This document shows, one piece after another, positions 8,393 through 16,474 of a stretch of 64,000 bases of DNA (positions within the stretch are counted from its first letter, which is position 1; the number at the start of each line of letters is the position of its first letter). The stretch is taken from NCBI GenBank assembly GCA_003490145.1, contig QULQ01000006.1, forward strand, positions 124,001 to 188,000, read 5' to 3'. Both the position numbers and the translations under genes were made by a program. A model generated the notes under the pieces. It saw only the letters and a program-made list of their open reading frames with translations, did not search any database and was not told the DNA's origin. Origin of the DNA: Lachnospiraceae bacterium OM04-12BH (lineage in GTDB: Bacteria; Bacillota; Clostridia; Lachnospirales; Lachnospiraceae).

Positions 8393-9322
8393 ATGAATTT
8401 CTTAAATCTGCTCAATGCATTGCCGGGAGCTGTAGCCCAAGGACTGATCTGGGGAATCGCAGCAATCGGTATTTATATTACCTTCAGGATCCTGGATATT
8501 GCGGATCTGACTGTAGATGGTTCTATTGGAACCGGTGGTGCAGTCTGCATTATGATGATGCTTTCCGGCCACAATGTATATGTGTCCATGCTGGCAGCAA
8601 CACTGGCAGGCATGGCTGCAGGACTGGTAACAGGATTGTTTCATACTTTCATGGGAATACCTGCGATTCTGGCTGGTATTTTAACACAGTTTGGACTGTA
8701 CTCTATTAATTTGAAAATAATGGGAAAGGCCAATCAGGCGATCGGTGCTGATAAATATGACCTTCTCGTAGCTCTCCGCTATGTAAAGAATGTCCCTTTC
8801 TATAAAAATACAATTTTTGTTGTTACTGTTGTTGTGATTATTCTGATTGCCATTCTGTACTGGTTCTTTGGAACAGAAATGGGATGTGCGCTCCGTGCCA
8901 CAGGCTGTAACAGCAATATGTCAAGAGCACAGGGTATTAATACCAATTTCTCCAAGGTACTTGGACTTATGATCTCCAACGGTCTTGTGGGACTATCAGG
9001 AGCATTGCTCTGTCAGTATCAGGGCTTTGCGGATATCAATATGGGACGTGGTGCTATCGTTATCGGACTGGCAGCTGTTATCATTGGGGAAGCAATCTTT
9101 GGTAAGATCTTCAAGAACTTCGGACTGAAGCTTCTTGCTGCTGTGCTTGGTTCCATCCTGTATTATTTCGTGGTACAGACTGTGATCTGGCTCGGTATCG
9201 ATACAGACCTTCTGAAGCTTCTGTCAGCAGTGGTTGTTGGTATTTTCCTGGCAGTACCCTACTGGAAGGCAAAATATTTCACGAAGCCCTCTGCAAAGAA
9301 GGGAGGAAAGGCACATGCTTGA
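8393..9322 (+). CDS. ABC transporter permease (TrpY-like, BPD_transp_2 type)
   Basis: A 309-residue polytopic membrane protein with about eight or nine hydrophobic segments. The start FLNLLNALPGAVAQGLIWG and the segment FRILDIADLTVDGSI are typical of the permease partner of ABC_sub_bind lipoproteins. ALRATGCNSNMSRAQGIN in the middle matches the conserved cytoplasmic loop that contacts the ATPase (compare ALRATG.N..MA in the family). GGGGAGGA precedes the ATG. The gene overlaps the ATPase gene by eight bases. Confidence 0.9.
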   Translation: MNFLNLLNALPGAVAQGLIWGIAAIGIYITFRILDIADLTVDGSIGTGGAVCIMMMLSGHNVYVSMLAATLAGMAAGLVTGLFHTFMGIPAILAGILTQFGLYSINLKIMGKANQAIGADKYDLLVALRYVKNVPFYKNTIFVVTVVVIILIAILYWFFGTEMGCALRATGCNSNMSRAQGINTNFSKVLGLMISNGLVGLSGALLCQYQGFADINMGRGAIVIGLAAVIIGEAIFGKIFKNFGLKLLAAVLGSILYYFVVQTVIWLGIDTDLLKLLSAVVVGIFLAVPYWKAKYFTKPSAKKGGKAHA

Positions 9323-10109
9323 AATTAAGAATGTAACCAAGATCTTCAATAAAGGAACTGTAAATGAAAAGGTGGCGCTGGATGATTTTTCCCTGACACT
9401 TGAGGATGGTGACTTTGTTACTGTTATTGGTGGCAATGGCTCCGGTAAGTCAACCATGATGAATGCCATTGCCGGTGTGTGGCCGGTCGATGAGGGCAGG
9501 ATCGTGATCGATGGTATTGATGTTACAAAGCTTCCGGAGCATAAGAGGGCAAAGTACCTGGGAAGGGTATTCCAGGATCCTATGACCGGTACAGCAGCCA
9601 CCATGGGCATCGAAGAAAATCTGGCGTTAGCAAAGCGCCGCGGAAAGAGCCGTTCCCTGAAAACGGGAATCACCAAGAAGGAACGGGAAGAATATAAGGA
9701 GTTGTTAAAGAGCCTTGATCTTTCTTTGGAAGAGCGTATGACCTCCAAGGTAGGCCTGCTTTCCGGTGGACAGCGTCAGGCACTGACACTTCTGATGGCC
9801 ACACTTCAGAAGCCTAAGGTACTGCTCCTTGACGAGCATACAGCAGCACTGGATCCCAAGACAGCAGCCAAGGTACTGGAGACCACAGAAAAGATCGTGA
9901 ACAGAGACAAGCTGACTACTCTGATGATCACTCACAATATGAAGGATGCCATTGTGCATGGCAACCGACTGATCATGCTGAAGGATGGACATGTCATCCT
10001 GGATATCAGAGGAGAAGAAAAGAAGAAGCTTACCGTAGAAGACCTGCTTCATAAGTTTGAGGCAGCAAGCGGAGATGAATTCCTGAGTGATCAGGCAATT
10101 CTCGGTTAA
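9315..10109 (+). CDS. ABC transporter ATP-binding protein (TrpZ-like)
   Basis: A 264-residue ATPase that powers the importer. Walker A is GGNGSGKST, the signature is LLSGGQRQALTLLMA, Walker B is VLLLDEHTAALDP, and the switch His is in ITHNMKDA. The Asp-Glu-His-Thr-Ala form of Walker B is common in this subfamily. The start is ATG 9315 inside the end of the permease gene, with GGGAGGAAAGG as ribosome site; the open frame further upstream is not used. It is the last gene before a strong terminator. Confidence 0.92.
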   Translation: MLEIKNVTKIFNKGTVNEKVALDDFSLTLEDGDFVTVIGGNGSGKSTMMNAIAGVWPVDEGRIVIDGIDVTKLPEHKRAKYLGRVFQDPMTGTAATMGIEENLALAKRRGKSRSLKTGITKKEREEYKELLKSLDLSLEERMTSKVGLLSGGQRQALTLLMATLQKPKVLLLDEHTAALDPKTAAKVLETTEKIVNRDKLTTLMITHNMKDAIVHGNRLIMLKDGHVILDIRGEEKKKLTVEDLLHKFEAASGDEFLSDQAILG

Positions 10110-10120
10110 GAAAAAGAACG

Positions 10121-10156
10121 AAGGCGTTCAGACCATGAGGTCTGGACGCCTTTTTA
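10121..10156 (+). terminator. Intrinsic terminator of the ABC importer operon
   Basis: A 14-bp stem with one G-T pair (AAGGCGTTCAGACC / GGTCTGGACGCCTT), a 4-base loop ATGA and a T-tract. It begins 12 bases after the ATPase stop codon. Confidence 0.9.
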
Positions 10157-10253
10157 CGTCACAGGAAATTACAGTGACCCACCGCAGGCGGAGAATCCAG
10201 CAAGCAGGATTCTTTCACGTTGCAGGAATGTGTAGCAGGAAAGGCAGAACAGG

Positions 10254-11546
10254 ATGAAAAAAAGATTACAGTTTCCTCATATTGGTATGCGTATTGTAAA
10301 ATCGGCGACAGCGATCGCCATCTGTTATCTGATCTCCTTTCTTCGGGGAAGCAGCGGCATTGTATTTTATTCCCATCTGGCGGCGCTGTGGTGTATCCAG
10401 ATCTATGTGGCAAACAGCCGAAAGAATGCACTGCAGAGACTGACAGGTACCACGATCGGAGCAATCTATGGACTGATTGTGCTCCTGATCATGGAGAAGA
10501 TCCCATTTACCGGAAAAGCACTGGAGGTATTCAATGCCGTACTGATCTCTGCCATGATCGTACCGGTGCTCTACACTACCATTGTGATCAAAAAGAAACA
10601 GGCCTCCTATTTTTCCTGTGTGGTATTTTTAAGCATCGTGGTCAACCATATGACAGATGCCAATCCCTATCTTTTTGTATGGAATCGTTTTCTGGATACG
10701 GTGATCGGAATCGCTGTGGGAATAGGGGTGAACTGTATTTCCCTTCCACGGAAAAAACAGAAGGATATCCTGTTCATATCAGGACTGGATGATACGCTGC
10801 TTTCCAGAGATGACAATTTAAGCGACTACAGCCGTGTGGAACTGAACCGGATGCTGGATGAAGGAGCGAACTTTACCCTGTCTACTATGAGAACACCGGC
10901 ATCTCTGATGAAGCCCATGCAGGACATCAGGCTGAAACTTCCGGTGATCGCCATGGACGGGGCAGTGCTGTATGATATCAATGAGAATGCTTATCTGAAG
11001 GTGTATGTGATATCCCACTCCATGAGCATGGAGGTGCTGAGTCTGGTCAAAAAGCATGGTCTGTCCTGTTTTGCCAATGTGGTGGTGGATGACGTGCTTA
11101 TGATCTTTTATGAAGAAACGGGAGAGCCGGTGCATGAAGCCCTCGTCCGGGAGATGAGAAAATCGTCTTACCGCAATTATGTGAAAAGTGAATCCATGAA
11201 GCAGGAAAATGTAGTTTATTTTATGATGCTTTATGAAAAGAAGATCATAGAAGAATTTTATGAGGTGCTGAAAAACAAAGGACTGACAGAAAAACTGAAG
11301 ATCCTGAAATATGACTCCGTAGATTATCCGGGTTATTCCTATATTAAGATTTATAATAAAAATGCAACCAGGGAGCATATGACGGAATACCTGAAAGCTA
11401 TGCTGGATCTGAAAAAGACAGTAACCTTTGGCAGCATTGAGGGAAAATATGATATTGTGATCAGGTCGGGAGACAGCAACCGGGTTGTCCGGGAACTGAA
11501 GAAAAGATATGAAGTAGTGAAGTGGAGAAGAACCCGGAGGGATTGA
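10254..11546 (+). CDS. FUSC-type membrane domain fused to a degenerate HAD-like domain
   Basis: A 430-residue protein. Residues 1 to about 165 carry four to five membrane segments and resemble the aromatic acid exporter/FUSC family (YLISFLRGSSGIVFYSHLAALW, shortened here to its core LRGSSGIVFYSHLA). Residues from about 172 to 430 resemble a Cof-type HAD phosphatase. Motif I reads GLDDTLL instead of DLDGTLL, so the nucleophilic Asp is Gly, and the motif IV region reads VTFGSIEGKYD rather than FGDxxND. The HAD half is therefore probably not a phosphatase and may be a sensing or scaffold domain. The start follows CAGAACAGG; no promoter is obvious. Function unknown. Confidence 0.75.
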   Translation: MKKRLQFPHIGMRIVKSATAIAICYLISFLRGSSGIVFYSHLAALWCIQIYVANSRKNALQRLTGTTIGAIYGLIVLLIMEKIPFTGKALEVFNAVLISAMIVPVLYTTIVIKKKQASYFSCVVFLSIVVNHMTDANPYLFVWNRFLDTVIGIAVGIGVNCISLPRKKQKDILFISGLDDTLLSRDDNLSDYSRVELNRMLDEGANFTLSTMRTPASLMKPMQDIRLKLPVIAMDGAVLYDINENAYLKVYVISHSMSMEVLSLVKKHGLSCFANVVVDDVLMIFYEETGEPVHEALVREMRKSSYRNYVKSESMKQENVVYFMMLYEKKIIEEFYEVLKNKGLTEKLKILKYDSVDYPGYSYIKIYNKNATREHMTEYLKAMLDLKKTVTFGSIEGKYDIVIRSGDSNRVVRELKKRYEVVKWRRTRRD

Positions 11547-11584
11547 CAAAACAGTTAGTCTATGCTAACATAACAAATGTTATG
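11543..11584 (+). promoter_or_regulatory. Promoter with overlapping palindromic operator before the tetR gene
   Basis: TTGACA (11543-11548) and TAACAT (11566-11571) with a 17-base spacer. The palindrome CATAACAAATGTTATG (11569-11584) covers the -10 end and reaches the TetR start codon. An almost identical palindrome precedes the methyltransferase gene, so this is a good candidate for the TetR operator with autoregulation. Confidence 0.65.
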
Positions 11585-12184
11585 AACCAGAATGACAGAG
11601 AAAATTCAAAAGAACTGATCATCAGGGCGGGAAAACAGGAGTTCCTGAAATATGGGTACAAAGGTGCAAGCCTTCGGAATATCTGCAAACAAGCAGGTGT
11701 GACAACAGGTGCGTTTTATTTTCAGTTTGAAAATAAGGAACAGCTCCTGGATGAGATCTTAAGGCCGGTGATCACCTATTTCAGTGCCATGGTACAGAAG
11801 AGCACCATGGAAGAATTTGAAGGAGAATCATCCAGTGCAGACGGAGATGAGCAGATGCTGGAGATGCTCTGGAATTACAAGGAAGAATGTCAGATCCTTC
11901 TGGAAGGAACAGCGGGAACCGCTTATGAAAAGGTTTTTGAAGAGCTTCAGGAAGGGCTGAGGCAGGGATTTCTCCTGTTCTTCGGAAAATATGGAATATC
12001 AGATGTGGATGAGAAGCTTCTGGATGTGATCGTCAGAATGCGGGTAGAGAGTTATCTCACCATCATCCGAAAAGAATATACACTGGAGGAAACAAAGAAG
12101 TTGGCAAGACAGATTGGCATCTACTGTGATGCCGGGTTTGAGGCACTCGTCAGACAACTGAAAACAGAACATAGTGGTAATTGA
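11582..12184 (+). CDS. TetR/AcrR family transcriptional regulator
   Basis: A 200-residue repressor. The N-terminal helix-turn-helix is clear: IIRAGKQEFLKYGYKG, then LRNICKQAGVTTGAFYFQF and KEQLLDEI at about residues 12-62. The C-terminal ligand-binding domain is not specific enough to name a ligand. I chose ATG 11582 because the family homology starts just after it, but no ribosome site lies directly upstream; GGAGG at 11536-11540 would instead serve a TTG at 11543 (short spacing), and a nearly leaderless message is another reading. It probably represses itself and the downstream methyltransferase through the shared palindrome. Confidence 0.88.
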   Translation: MNQNDRENSKELIIRAGKQEFLKYGYKGASLRNICKQAGVTTGAFYFQFENKEQLLDEILRPVITYFSAMVQKSTMEEFEGESSSADGDEQMLEMLWNYKEECQILLEGTAGTAYEKVFEELQEGLRQGFLLFFGKYGISDVDEKLLDVIVRMRVESYLTIIRKEYTLEETKKLARQIGIYCDAGFEALVRQLKTEHSGN

Positions 12185-12213
12185 AGTCCGGGGCAGACGC
12201 CTCGGACTTTTTT
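12184..12213 (+). terminator. Intrinsic terminator after tetR
   Basis: Eleven-bp stem with one G-T pair (AAGTCCGGGGC / GCCTCGGACTT), AGAC loop and six T residues, directly at the end of the tetR gene. Confidence 0.88.
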
Positions 12214-12239
12214 ACATAACAGATTATAACAAATGTTAT
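12211..12239 (+). promoter_or_regulatory. Second TetR-type operator, upstream of the methyltransferase gene
   Basis: ATAACAAATGTTAT at 12226-12239 repeats the 14-base core of the palindrome at the tetR start. A possible -35 TTTACA lies at 12211-12216 with a -10 TGTTAT at 12234-12239 inside the operator. Repressor bound here would block this promoter. Confidence 0.6.
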
Positions 12240-12261
12240 GCTGAAAAGCAGGAAGGAGATT

Positions 12262-13074
12262 ATGATGAAGGGAAAAAAGATCATGTTATCTAAGAAAGGA
12301 AATTATGGAAACTGGGTACCGGCAAATATGATGAAGCTTATGTGGGCCGGAGATATTGTGCTGGCTGTGTTGACGATCGTTTTTGCAGCAGTTTTAAAGG
12401 TGGCTGTACCGGCCTGGATTACAGGAGTGCTGCTTGTAATCCTTCTGGCGTATACGCTTTATATGTGGCGATGCCGTGAGGCCTTTGATTTTAACAAAGG
12501 CGATGTAATGGGAGATGTACATCAGTATCTGGTAAATCATCTGCCCTGGGACGGAAAGGGAAAACTGCTGGATATCGGATGCGGAGCAGGAGCCCTTACC
12601 ATGCGCTGCGCCCTTACCTATCCTGAGGCAGAACTGACAGGAATGGATTACTGGGGAAAAGAGTGGAGCTATGCAAAGGAACAGTGTGAAAAGAATGCAA
12701 AGGTGGAAAAGGTTTCTGACAGAGTAAGCTTCCAGAAGGGAGATGCGGCAAGCCTTGATTTTGCAGATGAAACTTTTGATGCCATTGTCAGCAACTTTGT
12801 ATTCCATGAGGTAAGGACGGCAAAGGATAAAAGAGATGTGGTAAGAGAGGCATTCCGTGTCCTGAAAAAAGGCGGTGCATTTGCTCTGCAGGATATGTTT
12901 GCACAGAAGGCGCTGTACGGTGATATGGAGCAGTTTGTGGAAGAACTGAAAAAGGCAGGCTTTCAGGAGGTGCATTATATCGGCAATATTGAGAAGCAGG
13001 ATGGCCTTGTGCCCGGATATATCCAGACACCATGGATGATCAGCGGGGCAGGCCTGATCTACGGGATCAAATAA
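12262..13074 (+). CDS. Membrane-anchored class I SAM-dependent methyltransferase
   Basis: A 270-residue protein. About residues 22-70 form two hydrophobic segments (AGDIVLAVLTIVFAAVL and WITGVLLVILLAYTLYMW), then a class I methyltransferase fold: motif I LDIGCGAGAL, acidic residue region GMDYWG, motif after KGDAASLDF, and FDAIVSNFVFHEV. The substrate cannot be read; relatives are annotated only as methyltransferase domain proteins. I chose ATG 12262 because GGAAGGAG lies just upstream; an ATG at 12238 is inside the operator. The gene has its own promoter and operator between two terminators, so it is a single TetR-controlled unit. Confidence 0.85.
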   Translation: MMKGKKIMLSKKGNYGNWVPANMMKLMWAGDIVLAVLTIVFAAVLKVAVPAWITGVLLVILLAYTLYMWRCREAFDFNKGDVMGDVHQYLVNHLPWDGKGKLLDIGCGAGALTMRCALTYPEAELTGMDYWGKEWSYAKEQCEKNAKVEKVSDRVSFQKGDAASLDFADETFDAIVSNFVFHEVRTAKDKRDVVREAFRVLKKGGAFALQDMFAQKALYGDMEQFVEELKKAGFQEVHYIGNIEKQDGLVPGYIQTPWMISGAGLIYGIK

Positions 13075-13075
13075 A

Positions 13076-13117
13076 AATCCCCGGAACTGCGCCTTTGCAG
13101 TCCCGGGGATTTTAGGG
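13076..13117 (+). terminator. Intrinsic terminator after the methyltransferase gene
   Basis: Long stem with one internal mismatch: AATCCCCGG then ACTGC pairs with GCAGT then CCGGGGATT, followed by TTT. It starts right after the stop codon. Confidence 0.85.
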
Positions 13118-13184
13118 GAGGATAAGTATTTCATTTATCCTTCGTAAGCGGATTATCCCGCAATCGTCAAAGGAGGGGGTTCCT

Positions 13185-13235
13185 GTGACTGATTGTAATC
13201 ATAGTATGAACCGTAAAAATAAGGTTTATACGTGA
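13185..13235 (+). CDS. Possible 16-codon micro-ORF with strong ribosome site
   Basis: GTG-initiated frame of 16 codons ending at TGA 13233, preceded by AAAGGAGGGGG at a suitable distance. The peptide would read VTDCNHSMNRKNKVYT. It resembles nothing I recognise and lies between a terminator and the next promoter, so it needs its own promoter, which I cannot place. The ribosome site is the only support. Confidence 0.25.
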   Translation: MTDCNHSMNRKNKVYT

Positions 13236-13249
13236 AAATGAAAAAAATT

Positions 13250-13278
13250 TTTACTTTTCTGATAAACTGTTATATAAT
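13250..13278 (+). promoter_or_regulatory. Promoter of the SEC-C protein gene
   Basis: TTTACT and TATAAT with a 17-base spacer, 30 bases before the start codon at 13309, which follows AAGGAGG. Confidence 0.75.
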
Positions 13279-13308
13279 AGGCATACATGAACAAGGAGGA
13301 CGAGTTTT

Positions 13309-13815
13309 ATGGCATTACTGCAAAAGTGGCGTGATATGGCCTATTCAGAAACAGCAAATAAAGGAGACTTACAGAGACTCTGGGGTGCTTACTTCCAGAA
13401 GGAGAAAGAAATCTATGCTATCCTTCTGAAGAATCCCGATGAAGAAGTAAAGGGTACTGTAAAGGAACTGGCAGATAAATACAGTGTTGACCTGATGACA
13501 ATGGTAGGTTTCCTGGATGGAATCAATGACAGCTTAAAGACTGCTAATCCCATCGAAGAAATGGAAGAGGACACTGAGGTAAGCCTTGGATTTGACAAGG
13601 AGCTTCTTTACAAGAACATGGTAGCAGCAGGTGCTGACTGGCTGTACGAGCTTCCTGAATGGGAAGAGATCTTTGATGAGGACAAGCGTAAGGCTCTTTA
13701 TAAGGAGCAGAAGTCTTCTACCACGATCGTAAAGCCGGAGAAGATCTATCCCAACGATCCCTGCCCCTGCGGAAGTGGTAAGAAGTATAAGAAATGCTGC
13801 GGTCGGAATAAATAA
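13309..13815 (+). CDS. SEC-C metal-binding domain protein
   Basis: A 168-residue soluble protein. The C terminus carries the SEC-C zinc-binding motif seen at the end of Sec[15 protein letters not shown], about residues 149-162. The remaining part is acidic and helical (for example [19 protein letters not shown]) and resembles a family of clostridial SEC-C proteins of unknown role. It is a single-gene unit with its own promoter. A role near secretion or the ribosome is only suggested by the SEC-C motif. Confidence 0.85.
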   Translation: MALLQKWRDMAYSETANKGDLQRLWGAYFQKEKEIYAILLKNPDEEVKGTVKELADKYSVDLMTMVGFLDGINDSLKTANPIEEMEEDTEVSLGFDKELLYKNMVAAGADWLYELPEWEEIFDEDKRKALYKEQKSSTTIVKPEKIYPNDPCPCGSGKKYKKCCGRNK

Positions 13816-13849
13816 ATTTTCCATTAAATAATTTTTTTCAGGTTTGGTC

Positions 13850-13878
13850 TTTACAGATCTGAAAAAGTGTCATATGAT
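13850..13878 (+). promoter_or_regulatory. Promoter of the T-box/thrS transcript
   Basis: TTTACA (13850-13855) and TATGAT (13873-13878) with a 17-base spacer; the transcript would start near 13885, at the 5' side of the T-box leader. Confidence 0.75.
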
Positions 13879-13884
13879 AATGGC

Positions 13885-14143
13885 AGATTAAAGATAACAC
13901 GTTGATGAGAAGAGTACGATGTGGAATGTATCAGAGAAGAACATCAGATAGTGATATCTGTGCTGAGAATGTTCCTGCAGGAAGCATCCGAAAACTAACT
14001 CGGAGTGACCCCAATCAGGTCCGTATTCCTACGTTACAGGATTTGAGAGGTTTCCGTAAGACGTCACAGGCGCAGGAAGCAAGCAGGGTGGAACCGCGTT
14101 TCTTACGTCCCATGCATTACGACAGTAGTGCATGGGATTTTTT
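13885..14143 (+). ncRNA. T-box leader (threonine, by context) with terminator
   Basis: The 403-base gap before the next gene holds a T-box riboswitch. The conserved T-box sequence AGGGTGGAACCGCG is at 14085-14098. The terminator is a 13-bp stem with one G-T pair (TCCCATGCATTAC at 14108-14120 / GTAGTGCATGGGA at 14125-14137) followed by six T. Stem I begins with GATGAGAAGAGTACG. Uncharged tRNA should pair with the T-box and allow read-through. Threonine specificity is inferred from thrS downstream; I could not place the specifier codon with certainty (ACC near 13998-14010 is a candidate area). A short frame running through this region is not a gene. Confidence 0.9.
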
Positions 14144-14218
14144 AATACGCACCGCAGAAAAACAAGCGGCTTCACGGTGACGCAGGGAAAGCAATATTTT
14201 TGAACCAGGAGGAAAACT

Positions 14219-14470
14219 ATGAAAGAGAAAATCGAAAAACTGAAAACATTTCTGGCAGGTACCACTACTATTTCCAATAGAGAGTTTGTGCTTGCCATGG
14301 CAGTTGGTATTCTGGGAGGTATTGTCTTTGGACTTCTGACTTCTCCTAGAAAAAATACGACCATCGGAAGCAACAATGGCAATAACAGTCCCTGCGGCAA
14401 TGGTCTGAAAGCCGGGAAAAAGGCCGGTGACTGGGACGAGATCGAGAAAGCAGAAGAGAACAGAAAATAA
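14219..14470 (+). CDS. Small single-span membrane protein between T-box and thrS
   Basis: An 83-residue protein with one hydrophobic segment at about residues 23-41 (FVLAMAVGILGGIVFGLL), a charged N terminus, and a hydrophilic tail rich in Gly, Asn and Lys. CAGGAGG precedes the ATG. It is the first gene read after the T-box terminator and is followed by thrS 20 bases later, so it should be induced by threonine limitation along with thrS. I recognise no family. Short proteins of this kind are sometimes annotated as YtxH-like, but I see too little to claim it. Confidence 0.75.
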   Translation: MKEKIEKLKTFLAGTTTISNREFVLAMAVGILGGIVFGLLTSPRKNTTIGSNNGNNSPCGNGLKAGKKAGDWDEIEKAEENRK

Positions 14471-14490
14471 AATAAGAGGAGATAAGAGAA

Positions 14491-16455
14491 ATGAAAATTA
14501 CATTAAAAGACGGTTCTGTAAAAGAATATGACAGTGCCAAAAGCGTATATGAGATCGCAGCAGATTTAAGTGAAGGACTTGCCAGGGCAGCCTGTGCAGG
14601 AGAGCTTGACGGAGAGGTCGTAGACCTTCGTACTGTAGTAGATAAGGACTGCAGCCTGAACATCCTGACAGCTTCTGATCCAGAGGGTCTGCGTGTGATC
14701 CGCCACACCTGTTCCCACGTTATGGCAGAGGCAGTAAAGAGACTGTTCCCACAGTCAAAGCTTGCGATCGGACCTGCCATTGATACAGGATATTATTATG
14801 ATTTTGAGCATGAGCCTTTTTCAAGAGATGATCTTGACAAGATCGAAGCAGAGATGAAGAAGATCATCAAGGAAGGTCATGAGCTGAAGAGATTTACCCT
14901 TCCGAGAAATGAAGCGATCCAGTTTATGAAAGACAGAGAAGAGCCTTACAAGGTAGAGCTGATCGAGGAGCTTCCGGAGGATGCAGAGATTTCCTTCTAT
15001 GATCAGGGAGAATTCGTTGACCTGTGCGCAGGCCCCCACCTGATGAACACAAAGGGGATCAAGGCCTTCAAGCTGACCTCTTCTTCCATGGCATACTGGA
15101 GAGGAGATGCAGAGAAAGCAAGACTGCAGAGAATCTATGGTACGGCATTTAACAAGAAGGAAGAGCTTGCTGCCTACCTTGAGCAGCTTGAGGATGCCAA
15201 GAGACGTGACCACAATAAGCTTGGCCGGGAGATGGAGCTGTTTACTACAGTAGATGTGATCGGACAGGGACTTCCTCTTTTCCCTCCGAAGGGAACCAAG
15301 ATGATCATGAAGCTTCAGAGATGGATTGAAGACCTTGAGGATAAGGAATGGGGCTATGTCAGAACCAGAACTCCCCTAATGGCCAAGAGTGATCTTTACA
15401 AGATTTCCGGACACTGGGATCATTACAAGGATGGCATGTTTGTCCTTGGGGATGAAGAAACAGACAAGGAAGTATTTGCGCTTCGTCCCATGACCTGCCC
15501 GTTCCAGTATTATGTATATAAGAATACCCAGAAATCCTACAGGGATCTGCCTTACCGTATGAGTGAGACCTCCACGCTGTTCCGTTCTGAGGATTCCGGT
15601 GAAATGCATGGACTTACCAGAGTACGTCAGTTTACTATCACAGAGGCACACAATGTGATCCGTCCTGACCAGACAGAGGAAGAGTTATCCAACTGCTTTA
15701 ATCTGGCATATTACGTTCTGTCAGTGCTTGGCCTTGAAAAGGATGTAACCTTCCGCCTTTCCAAATGGGATCCGGCCAATAAGAAGAAATATCTGGGAGA
15801 TGAGCATTACTGGGAGTCCACACAGGAGGTACTGCGTAAGCTGCTGGAGGAGAAGCAGGTGCCCTTTGTAGAGGCTGATGGTGAAGCTGCATTCTACGGA
15901 CCGAAGATCGATATCCAGGCAAAGAATGTATATGGCAAGGAAGATACCATGATCACGATCCAGCTTGACTGTGCGATCGCAGAGAACTTCGATATGTACT
16001 ATGTGGATCAGAATGGTGAAAAGAAGCGTCCTTATATCATTCACAGAACTTCCATGGGATGCTACGAGAGAACACTGGCATGGCTGATCGAGAAATATGC
16101 CGGTAAGTTCCCGACATGGCTTTGCCCGGAGCAGGTCCGTGTCCTTCCTATTTCTGAGAAGTATGCTGATTATGCAGAACAGGTTCGTAAAGCACTGGCA
16201 AAGGCTGATGTGGATGTTACAGTAGATAACCGCTCCGAAAAGATCGGTTTTAAGATCCGTGAGGCAAGAATGGACAGACTGCCTTATATGCTTGTTGTCG
16301 GACAGCAGGAAGAGGCGGACGGGACAGTATCTGTCAGAAGTCGCTTTGCCGGAGATGAGGGTGTGAAGCCTCTGGATGAGTTTATTGCCCAGATCACAGA
16401 GGAGATCAGGACCAAGGCGATCCGCAAGGAAGAAGTAGAAGAAGAAAAGAAGTAA
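14491..16455 (+). CDS. thrS: Threonyl-tRNA synthetase
   Basis: Full-length 654-residue class II synthetase that charges tRNA-Thr. It has an N-terminal TGS domain (about 1-62), the second additional editing domain with HTCSHVMAEAV and GPHLMNTKGIKAFKL, the catalytic core with the zinc ligands Cys336, His387 and His518, and a C-terminal anticodon-binding domain from about 555 (VRVLPISEKYADYA). AAGAGGAG precedes the ATG. Expression is controlled by the upstream T-box. Confidence 0.98.
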   Translation: MKITLKDGSVKEYDSAKSVYEIAADLSEGLARAACAGELDGEVVDLRTVVDKDCSLNILTASDPEGLRVIRHTCSHVMAEAVKRLFPQSKLAIGPAIDTGYYYDFEHEPFSRDDLDKIEAEMKKIIKEGHELKRFTLPRNEAIQFMKDREEPYKVELIEELPEDAEISFYDQGEFVDLCAGPHLMNTKGIKAFKLTSSSMAYWRGDAEKARLQRIYGTAFNKKEELAAYLEQLEDAKRRDHNKLGREMELFTTVDVIGQGLPLFPPKGTKMIMKLQRWIEDLEDKEWGYVRTRTPLMAKSDLYKISGHWDHYKDGMFVLGDEETDKEVFALRPMTCPFQYYVYKNTQKSYRDLPYRMSETSTLFRSEDSGEMHGLTRVRQFTITEAHNVIRPDQTEEELSNCFNLAYYVLSVLGLEKDVTFRLSKWDPANKKKYLGDEHYWESTQEVLRKLLEEKQVPFVEADGEAAFYGPKIDIQAKNVYGKEDTMITIQLDCAIAENFDMYYVDQNGEKKRPYIIHRTSMGCYERTLAWLIEKYAGKFPTWLCPEQVRVLPISEKYADYAEQVRKALAKADVDVTVDNRSEKIGFKIREARMDRLPYMLVVGQQEEADGTVSVRSRFAGDEGVKPLDEFIAQITEEIRTKAIRKEEVEEEKK

Positions 16456-16474
16456 TTTTTAAGGAGCTGTTTAT

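Noticed and set aside
10156-10253. Several short inverted repeats before the FUSC-HAD gene as a riboswitch
   Set aside because: GTCAC/GTGAC, CCGC/GCGG and GAATCC/GGATTC are short and match no known riboswitch pattern; no terminator or anti-ribosome-site pairing was found.
10220-10792. 190-codon plus-strand frame overlapping the FUSC-HAD gene
   Set aside because: Different frame of the same DNA; the 430-codon frame has membrane segments and a HAD-like domain.
13902-14180. 92-codon plus-strand frame in the gap before thrS
   Set aside because: It runs through the T-box motif and terminator; the conserved RNA sequence explains the region better.
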